From the NCBI GenBank assembly GCA_003586115.2, contig QVOM02000042.1, forward strand, positions 79,196,202-79,260,201: 64,000 nt of DNA, given 5' to 3'. The notes beneath the pieces were generated by a model that saw only the letters and a program-made list of their open reading frames with translations, did not search any database and was not told the origin of the DNA. A program made the translations under genes and the position numbers. Below are positions 56,263-64,000 of this stretch, piece after piece (position 1 is the stretch's first letter; each line of letters begins with the position of its first letter). This DNA is from Salvator merianae (Eukaryota > Chordata > Lepidosauria > Squamata > Teiidae).

Positions 56263-58697
56263 ACTGATCATCAAATAATAATGAATTTTTTTTAAAGGAT
56301 ACCAATTTTAACATTTAATGCAAGCTTTAGCTTTGTTGTAGAGTGCTAGTTCCGGGAAGTGCACCCGGCAATGGCACCAGAAGAGGCATGCCACCAAAAA
56401 GGACCCTCCTGGAAACTGCAAAGGCCAAGAACTTTCATTCCCAACCTTTGCAGTCTTCATGCTACATCCAAGGGCTCTTCGGAGACTGCAGTGGGGACTG
56501 GGACGCAAGAAGCAGTCCAAGCGCAGACAGCCCTTGGAATGAGCCTGCTCCAGCATGGCCCATGACAGCTAATCCATGCTACATGGGCTAGAATAGCCCA
56601 CACAGTGCAGAAAGGGCCATGGTTTCCACTTTTCGTATTTATTGTCTCTGTAGCTAACAACATTTAGAAAAAGAAAGCAACCGGCAGGGATGGGTGTTTT
56701 ATTGTTGTTGTTAGATTGTTATTTTATTGTTTGGTTTGGTTTTTCTATCATTCAGTGAAAACCTGAATCCTCTCTGCAATGACAACACCTAAGGGTAGAT
56801 GGGACAAGTGGAAGGCCAAGTTAAGACCTACCACAGCATATCAAAACCAGCCCAAGAGTGTGGCTGGAATATTGTAACACATGCCTGACAAAAATTCCAA
56901 TTACTCCATCAACAGCAAATGGTAGGAGAGTTACGAGGTAAGTACTGAAAAATGACAGCCAGGAATTAGTTTCCAGCTATTGTTCACCATATGGAACTGT
57001 CAGTGAAACCCACATGAAACCGTATATCAAATACTGATATCTATATTGTGTAGTTAGTTCAGCATCTTTGTTCAGCTATCTGAACAACAAAATATCAAGT
57101 AAGATAACTGTCCAAAACCGTAGTACAGAGATGGCTATTGCACACACAGGCTGCCTCCAGAGGATGAGATGAAAATGTGGGATCTTGTTTAGATCTTGCA
57201 ATTTCCTCTTGCCAGCACCGACAAACAGCAGGGCGAAATCACGGGGCAAACTCAGACCCTCACCTCATCTGGCGTTGCTCTCACAATGACACAGCTGGTA
57301 TTTCTAGATATTCTGATGGTGCTAAATCCCCGGAAGTGCGTAAATGCTGCCTCCACACTTGCGCAGTGGACATTTTTGGTCCTGGTTCACCCCTGTGCGT
57401 GTGCAACAGCCATTGTCTTGACAAGACGCCTCCTGAGAGCAAGCATCCAGACAAGGTAAGCCATATTGCTATTTTGGAAAACCCTGGGTTAGAAGTTGAT
57501 TTTCTCAGAATAGCAATACACTGGGATTTCATTCCTATATCCTGGGGCTATGTTAGGATTGTTACAAATAGATATTAGATATGTACAGCAATCCCAATAC
57601 AACCCAGGAATAATCCCAAGTTTTAGGTCCTGTCTGGACACAGCCATACTATATAAAATCTAATAACTAAAGAGTTAAATATAATGTGAAAGTAATGCTT
57701 ACATGGAATATGTAGAGAATAAATATGCTAGTGCTTCTTTGGACTGTGCATAATTACTTGGGATCCAATTATTTAAGGACTGAATGGGGTTTCCCTCCAA
57801 GACCTGGCTAATTTCTGTTCTGGTAGCAGCTGCTGTATTTTACTTTATCGTGTTTGGCTTTTCTGCTCCCTTTCTTCTGATCTTTCAGAATCTACACTAA
57901 CATGTAGACCAATGAGGCCCTGAAAAGGACTACAAGGGATCGTAGTACCGAATTAAAGTAAGTGCAGAATGGCCCATGTTCTTGTTGCCTGAAGCCATTA
58001 ATGCAAAACTCTGAAAATGGGCAATTTCTGGAGCTATTCTGACATGTTGCATAATGGCCCTGCTTGGAATCTTTGAAGTAAAGAACCTTTTGTTCCCTGG
58101 CCTCAAAATTTATAGGCCATGCAAACAGCCCTCTTTTCTGCTTCTGGGCTGAAGTAAGCACTCTAGCTGAGGAGCAGATTTGTTTTATGCAGAAATTGCC
58201 TTTGTTGCCAAATCCAAAGTCTTAGATGAATCATTTTGATGGTATTCTATCAAGTAAGCAAGCAAGCAGAATATACAAACATACTACTGGACACTTCTGA
58301 AGAAGCATGGACCTTATCAACTGTACAAAAAGGATTATACAGAGAACATTTCTATAGAAATGTATTGTTTTATAGATAGTTCACATACCTATGTTTAAGA
58401 AAAAAAAACATTAAAATTATCTGGAAGTTTGACCAAGAAAATTGACTTGGAGTACAGTAGCTAATGTTTCATATTATTTTATTGTTACCTTTTGATGAAG
58501 TTTGCTATTGCTGGTTATGATAGCATACTTTGAAGTTTTTAAATATTGATTTCAATTTTAGTTATTGTACATTTTTATTAAAACAATTTGTCATTATTTT
58601 ATATAGATGTAACATTATACTTCTAAAGCCTTTGCTGCTTGGCCTGGTTCATATTTTAAATACAGCTTTGTTTGGAATTTCTTGTTTGTTCTAGTAC

Positions 58698-58821
58698 CTT
58701 GACCACCAATGGTGAAGACAATGAGCAACACGATGCCAAGGACAGCACCAAGCACAATAAAAATGAACAAAATTTTTTGCTGTTGACATCTTTTCACAAT
58801 TCCTCTGGAATCCTCCCTGTT
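58698..58821 (-). CDS. KEL: KEL exon 3, transmembrane anchor
   Basis: The acceptor is TTTTCTCTCATTTCAG and the donor is CAAG|GTACTA. The exon is 124 bp, phase 0 in and phase 1 out. It encodes a charged juxtamembrane stretch (NREDSRGIVKRCQQQ) and then one hydrophobic helix of about 20 residues beginning ILFIFIVLGAVLG. The basic residues lie before the helix, so the N-terminus faces the cytoplasm (type II). The Cys just before the membrane is cytoplasmic. Confidence 0.9.
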
Positions 58822-58899
58822 CTGAAATGAGAGAAAATTGAGTTCATCAAGATAGAAGCATAAATTATCCCTCACTGTCTTGAACAAACTGGAAATCAC

Positions 58900-58965
58900 C
58901 TTTGTTTCTATGACTTCATCTACATTGGCTGCTAAGTGGGGTGGCTGATATGTAACCGTGAGACG
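58900..58965 (-). CDS. KEL: KEL exon 2, cytoplasmic N-terminal segment
   Basis: The acceptor is a pyrimidine-rich CATCATTGCAG and the donor is ACAAAG|GTGATT. The exon is 66 bp, 22 codons, phase 0 at both ends, and reads RLTVTYQPPHLAANVDEVIE then TK. It holds no Met, so translation must begin in an upstream exon 1, as in human KEL where exon 1 carries the initiator Met. The intron to exon 3 is only 78 bp. Similarity to human exon 2 is low, which is normal for this tail; the call rests on position, phase and splice sites. Confidence 0.7.
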
Positions 58966-59577
58966 CTGCAATGATGAAAGTAAGTGGGGGCAGCATACAG
59001 TTAAGGTTCCAGATCAGTCGCACCTGGCCACCAGAACCTTTCTTCAGGCAGAACCAGGTTCTCTTTGGTTGTTAAAGTTTACTATTTCAAGAAAATAGCC
59101 CACAAATAACCCAAGCAAAATCTATTAACACGACCCCAAACCTTTAATTTGGAGGCAAATATATCTAATTCTGTGGAGAGAACCTAAAACTGCCAGTAAA
59201 TGGTTAACTTGCTCTGAAATAGTTAACAAGATGTAAAGCATAGAAAAAACAATGCTTGGTTGCAGGAGGTTCTAAAGGGGTGACTCTACTGAAATAATTG
59301 CCTTGCAGAGTCAGCAAAACTGAAAAAAACTTGGTGTCTTCTCAAGACTGGTTTTTGTAGCTATCCATCAGGCTAATGATTTTTAGTGAACTCAGATCTG
59401 CAAAATACTAGGAGGGGTACAAATGCTGTAAAAATAAACCATAGCTAAAATCCTCTGTTACGTTACAAAACGCTACATTAACTTCTATTGTTAGGTAGAT
59501 CCTCACTTTGGATGACTTCTTTTTTCCATGTACCCTGATTTTTTCAGGTTTGTTGCTCAGGGTGGCGTTCTCATAAT

Positions 59578-61278
59578 GGACCTGTTTGCACTTGTAACTA
59601 GTGAGCATCAGGAACGCTCACTAGACAAGTGCATTCGCACCGGCAGAAAGCTGTAACGACTGGCAGCAGACCTCTTCCGCTGCCAATCATTAGTATCACT
59701 AGAGAAGTAAAAAGGTGTCCAAATGCTCACCTGAAGCTCAAAGTGAGCTTCAGGTGAGGATTCGTTTGCACCTACCTTGTTCACAATGACAGCGACCATC
59801 TTCCAGGCAATAAGTCCACCCGTCACGCATTTGCGATCACGCAATGCATGATGGGCAGTGGGGCTTACCCCTTTACGCGGGCCCCAGTTGGGCCCATGCT
59901 GCCGCGATCGGGCCTCGGACGCTCGATGGGGCCACGCTGCGCCCCATCCAGTGTTTTGGTGCCTGATCATGGGCGCAAAGGGCGGTCAGGCCACTGCCTT
60001 GGAGACTGGGAGGCCCACACAGTGTGCACTCCTATGATGTGGCTCGCGCGTGCGCACTGGGTGCCTCCCCCCGTAGTGTGATCAGGCCTTCCCGATCAGG
60101 CCCGCAGCACCCTGATTCGGCCCACCCAGCCTCATTGGGGTGATCAAGCCGGCCCAGTCAGGCTGGGCTAGCCCAATTGGGAAGGTCCGATCGCGCTACA
60201 GGGGGAGGGACCCAGTGCGCATGCGCGAGCTGTGTCATGGGCGTGCGCACTGCACGGGCCTCCCAGTCACCATGGCAGTGGCCTGGCACTTGCAGGGTCC
60301 TGCCATGGTGACCGCCCTTTGCACCCGTGATCGGGCACTGAAATGCCGGACGGGGCACAGCGCAGCCCCATCCGGCGTCCCAGGCCCAATCACGGCAGTG
60401 TGGGCCCAACTAGGGCCCGCGTGAAGGGGTAGGCCCCATTGCCCACCATGCGTGGGCGTGCATGGAGTTGCTGCGGTCACCATGGTGTAGTGAGAATTCC
60501 AATGCCTTCTAGTTAGTGATTTAGTTTGTTGTTAATAAGGTTAGTGAAGGAAGAAGAGGCATGGAATTTATGACATTGTAGGGGAAATGCTGTTTTAACA
60601 TATGTTCTTTTCAGTTTCTTTTAAAATATGAACTCAGGGAATTGTTTGTTAGGATAAGAAAAGGCTCTGGGATGGGAATGGATAGAGGTTAGCTGACACC
60701 AAACATGGATTCTTTAAAGATCTTCTTAAGATACTTTCTGCATTATCATGTTGTGATAATGCAGAAATCTGTAAACAGCTGAACCTATATTGACCAGAGA
60801 GATTAGAATATCATTTCCTGTAACTAACATGAGAAGATTAACTCTGGTTCAGCCGGGAAGGTAACTCCTTTTACTGTAAATCTGTCTCTGCCGTGATTGT
60901 TATCAGCAGAAGCCTGTTCCAAAATTCCTATAAATGTAAACCCTTCTCCCTGAATAAACTGCTCTACAGCCACGAGATTTCTTGTGTCTGTAAGCCCCTT
61001 GGCCAAGGATTGTTGTCTTATTCATCAGTCTGTCTCTTTGTGTGGGTAATTGTCATTCTGCCAGCCTAAACCTCTAGCTCCACGAGAACCTGGGAAAACA
61101 CTTCCAATCGGGGAAGTGGGTGCAATTTTGCACGCAACAATGGCAGTGGCCAGATGGTTGCCAGATGCTGTCATGGCAAGCATCAGGCATGGCTAATGGC
61201 GTTCCACTCACGAACGCCATTAGCCAGCCTAAGGTAGGTTTTAAGGCCCATTCTAGCATGGGAAGTGTGAACAGGCCC
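59578..61278. mobile_element. H2 family DNA element, subfamily c, interrupted
   Basis: The left end is GGACCTGTTTGCACTTGTAA and the right end GGAAGTGTGAACAGGCCC. AAT and ATT flank the two ends. The interior has duplicated CpG-rich blocks (GGCCCGATC, GGGCCTCCCAGTCACCATGG). A block of about 600 bp with unrelated base composition (60486-about 61100) interrupts it. Confidence 0.7.
60486..61100 (+). mobile_element. Probable solo LTR nested in H2
   Basis: This AT-richer block begins TGTAGTGAGAATTCC and ends near CTGGGAAAACA. It carries a promoter-like TATAAATGTAAACC at about 60930 and AATAAA at about 60953, followed by a TTGTGTCTGT stretch. That order (TATA, polyadenylation signal, T/G-rich) is LTR-like. 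I could not confirm a target duplication and no internal retroviral genes are present, so ends are approximate. Confidence 0.5.
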
Positions 61279-62035
61279 ATTGTCTTGAATTTACAAGACT
61301 ATAGGATTAAAAACCACAGAATAATCAGCTTTCCTGATGGCGTCCTGTAGGAATATACCCTCCAAATATAGATGAAACCGTGGCCAATAGTCAGACCTGA
61401 TGTTACTGTGCTGCGGCAGTAAGGAGGCCCGGAGGCCCCACAAACATCTAGGGCATGCTTTGTGCGGGATGCGAATACCCAGGCTTAAAGCCAGCGACCA
61501 CTGATGACAGTGACAGCTTTTGAGCCTACACTGTTACAAAATCAATGCGTGCATATGACCCATTTCAGACAAGATAACTCATAAATATAATGAGCAGTTT
61601 CCTGCTTTCATAGCAGGAAGATCTGTTTGCATTTACCAACTTCCTGTGATGGAAGTAGCAATATTTTCTTTTTTAAACGATTAACTGATTATTTAAAGGC
61701 CATGTTCATGTTTCTGTTAATAATTTGATTTTTTTTTTCTTTACTACAGTCTTTAACAAAGAAAAAGAATAGACTGAGAATTGTCATTATGCTCTCTGCC
61801 TTCAAATCTCTTTTAATTGTGCAAATTCATAGAATATTCTTTACTTTTGAAATGACACTCAGTACAAGAAAAGACTAATAAGTTATTCCTGCCTATTGGC
61901 AGAATGGATGTTGATTTTCAAATTTGGGTGTTGTGTCTGGAAAACCAAATGCCTTGCATTTAAATAGCATGGGGATGGAGATACTAATTAAAAAAAACAG
62001 AATGAAACAGTCCAGATTTGAACTGATATAACAAT

Positions 62036-62130
62036 AGTCCTTTCTGCACTGGGCCTTATTCCAGATTATATCTGAAAATAGGGGCCTGCCGTTTGCATGC
62101 TAGTGCAGATTATGGCAGGCCATGAACGAG
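62036..62130. mobile_element. Partial H1 MITE
   Basis: CCTTTCTGCACTGGGCCTTA and TTCCAGATTATATCTG match the H1 left arm; the right arm is missing. Confidence 0.65.
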
Positions 62131-63924
62131 TTGTGTTTGAAACCTGCTATGGTTGCAGCTGAAGTGAGGGTGGGGCAGATGCTGCCCTCCTAGAGGGAGG
62201 GGTTGGGTCTGGATTGGGGCCAGAGAGATGTTTCCTTGATGCATCTTCAAATCTTGCCTGCTGCAAGAAGGAATCTGAACTCTGCCCCTGTGGTGCCCTC
62301 AGACATGCAGCATGTGTCCAAGGGCTCGCAAGTTCACTCTAAGGTGTCCTTCCTGAAGAGTGGAAAAAAGGTGGAGCTACTGCTGCCTTATGTGGGTTCA
62401 GGCATAGCACCACCCACACAAAGCCTGTTGGAGCCCTGTGGCATCTGTGACTGCAACCTGCTATGAGTCCCACCCCCTCAAATGGCTGCTGGCTCCAACA
62501 GGCATGGGGGGAACCCATCACCACTAGAAGACAGTGTCAGGGAGGAGGAGGCTGGTGGGGGTCAGTCTGTCCAGTGCAAGCAGATAGGGAGGTGAGCTAA
62601 AACATATTATTCTGCCCCTGGCCAAGGCACCCCTAAACTTCCTGGTGGCAAAGCTTCCACGTCCCATTCAGCTATACCTACATCTGTACATGCACATGTG
62701 GACCCTACACTCTTTGAGCACTCTAATGGCCATCACAAGAGTGCCGGGATGTGCAGTCTCTGAACCCTCAGGGCAGTCTCATAGCACCAAAATAAGGCCA
62801 TGAGGATCTTACCTAATGGGCCCAGAATTTCCCCAATCCTATGGATCCCTTTTTAAAGTATGATTCCGATAATGCCACCTATCCAGGTCTATGCTAAGGA
62901 CTTCCATAGCTGCAATCTTGTTGGGTGGGAGAAGCAGCTGGGGTATCCCTGGCTTCAATCTGAATGGGCGAGGGGGCACTGACCGCAGGAAATGGCTCCA
63001 TGAGGCATTTCCTATGTTTGATGAGGAAAATATGTACGAGAGAAATCAAAAGCCTCACAAGTGTAGAGGTGAAAGCTCGCAAATGTCTCAAAAACAAAAT
63101 ATTCAAAAAGTTTTAATGTGTTCAATGTTGTTCAGTCCTCAGACTGTATCAGGAGCTATAAAAAAAATCTGTCATGTAAACAATTATATATATATATGTA
63201 TAAAATTAATACAGTACAGGAAATATATATTAAAGTGAATTAACATATATCTTTAATAAATGCTGTTCCACTAAAAGTTTCCCATACTATATTAATTTTA
63301 TATATTAATGATGTATTAAGTAACTGTTTACATGGCTGATATGATTTTATAGTTACTGACGAAGGCTGTGGGCCTAAATGTGTGGAAAATGGCACCTCCT
63401 TGCTCTAAAATAGAGACAACGGGGGTGCTGTGAATGGGGGTACCTCCTCTCATCCACCCCAAATAAAACTGCCTCCATCAGAAGTGGAGATATGGTCACA
63501 GTTAAGGACTACAATTCTATGCCAACAGCTTCCCTGTAAGTAAATACCGTTTAAACTACTGGAACTAATTACCAAGTAAACATGCCTCCACTCATACTAT
63601 AAAGGTTGTCATAAAAATGCATTCCCAGTTACTTTGTTTAAACATCACCTTCTCCTGACCCACTCTCTGCTTCTGACCCAATCTCTGTCTAGCAGTTTCT
63701 CAGATGTGAATTCTGGCAAGTTTCCTGTGTCATGGCGAGACAAATGTATTCTGCTTTTGTTTTCTTTCAAAATTGTGTCTTTTCAACTAACACAAAATGT
63801 CTTTGCCAGATATACACTTAATGTAAAATGGGGAAAAACACAGTTAATGAGCAGTATAAGTAATCCACACAGAAAACCATAATTGGATTATGTAATTGTT
63901 AGTGCTTCTTTCATTTTCTATCAA

Positions 63925-63942
63925 ATATATATATATATATAT
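63925..63942 (+). repeat. (TA)n microsatellite
   Basis: Nine TA units. Confidence 0.9.
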
Positions 63943-63972
63943 TGTTTGAAACTAATCTTAACTTTATGCCTT

Positions 63973-64000
63973 GAAAGAAAGAAAGAAAGAAAGAAAGAAA
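63973..64000 (+). repeat. (GAAA)n microsatellite running off the window
   Basis: Seven GAAA units to the window edge. Confidence 0.95.

Larger units (their letters stand above)
55460..58697. other. KEL intron 3: CR1 scrap, CpG-rich H2, unassigned DNA
   Basis: It contains a CR1 3' end fragment and the CpG-rich H2 at 55680-56262. The segment 56270-58697 shows no recognised element or exon. Confidence 0.55.
44..58965 (-). other. KEL: KEL gene, Kell metallo-endopeptidase (M13), exons 2-17, partial
   Basis: This is a minus-strand gene whose fifteen visible exons join in phase to about 527 codons (exons 2-14) plus 78 codons (exons 16-17). The order is short cytoplasmic tail, one membrane anchor, Cys-rich PCEDFFSYACG signature, alpha-helical M13 domain, HELLH zinc site and ENAAD zinc-ligand motif. 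HELLH, rather than HEITH of neprilysin, HELTH of ECE1 or HEFTH of PHEX, is the Kell signature, and residue-level similarity to human KEL is seen in every exon. In mammals Kell is an erythroid type II ectoenzyme that processes big endothelin-3 and is disulfide-linked to XK. Human KEL has 19 exons with HELLH in exon 16, and counting from the transmembrane exon as exon 3 gives the same number here. Missing from view are exon 1 with the start Met, exon 15, and exons 18-19 beyond the left edge. Confidence 0.93.
58966..64000. other. Upstream of KEL exon 2: intron 1 and/or 5' flank
   Basis: Exon 1 should lie upstream of 58965, but I could not find an ATG with a good donor in phase 0, so it may be outside the window. 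The region holds an H2 element with a nested LTR-like block, a partial H1 and simple repeats. The segment 62130-63900 shows nothing recognisable. Confidence 0.5.

Noticed and set aside
44..58965. Gene might be neprilysin, ECE, PHEX or MMEL1 rather than KEL
   Set aside because: The zinc motif is HELLH, not HEITH, HELTH or HEFTH. The exon count places it in exon 16 as in KEL, and exon-by-exon residues fit Kell best.
1..64000. CRISPR array, operon, phage or bacterial defence system
   Set aside because: No direct-repeat/spacer pattern or clustered genes; the window is intron-rich vertebrate DNA.

Overview
The window looks like vertebrate nuclear DNA, most likely from a squamate reptile. It has split exons with GT/AG junctions and no compact operon-like genes. 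Its repeat mixture is CR1, L2 and L1 LINEs, a Penelope-like element, tRNA-headed SINEs and dense families of short non-autonomous DNA transposons. The species is inferred from that mixture, not from a diagnostic host gene.

One host gene spans almost the whole window on the minus strand: an orthologue of KEL, the Kell blood-group glycoprotein, a type II membrane metallopeptidase of family M13. I could place fifteen coding exons with clean splice sites and continuous phase. In human KEL numbering they are exons 2-14, 16 and 17. The order runs from exon 2 at 58900-58965 (cytoplasmic) and exon 3 at 58698-58821 (transmembrane) down to exon 16 at 7457-7524 (zinc site HELLH) and exon 17 at 44-210 (ENAAD, third zinc ligand). 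Exon 1 with the start codon and exons 18-19 are not seen; they should lie beyond the right and left edges. Exon 15, which in M13 enzymes carries the NAYY substrate-binding segment, could not be found between exons 14 and 16. The flanking phases are such that splicing 14 to 16 keeps the frame.

The introns and upstream DNA are full of mobile elements. 2820-6628 is a nearly complete CR1 with an SGNH-esterase ORF1 and an endonuclease/RT ORF2. 13679-16999 is a decayed L1 with a perfect 15-bp target duplication. 18783-19499 is an L1 3' end inserted into an older DNA element. 46530-47935 holds two Penelope-like fragments in head-to-head orientation, one with a GIY-YIG endonuclease ORF and the other with a hammerhead-ribozyme-like fold. 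50995-52912 is a decayed L2. 21059-21413 is a GC-rich hAT-type element with an 8-bp duplication. 11601-11842 and 31018-31275 are TA-flanked mariner-like MITEs. Two MITE families dominate. One is a 180-bp element with 3-bp TAA duplications, with about seven copies. The other is a longer family with GGGCCTGTTCGCACTT termini, with about thirteen copies in three interior subfamilies and nested insertions. A probable solo LTR (60486-about 61100) sits inside one of the latter. No second host gene, CRISPR array or bacterial-type feature was seen.
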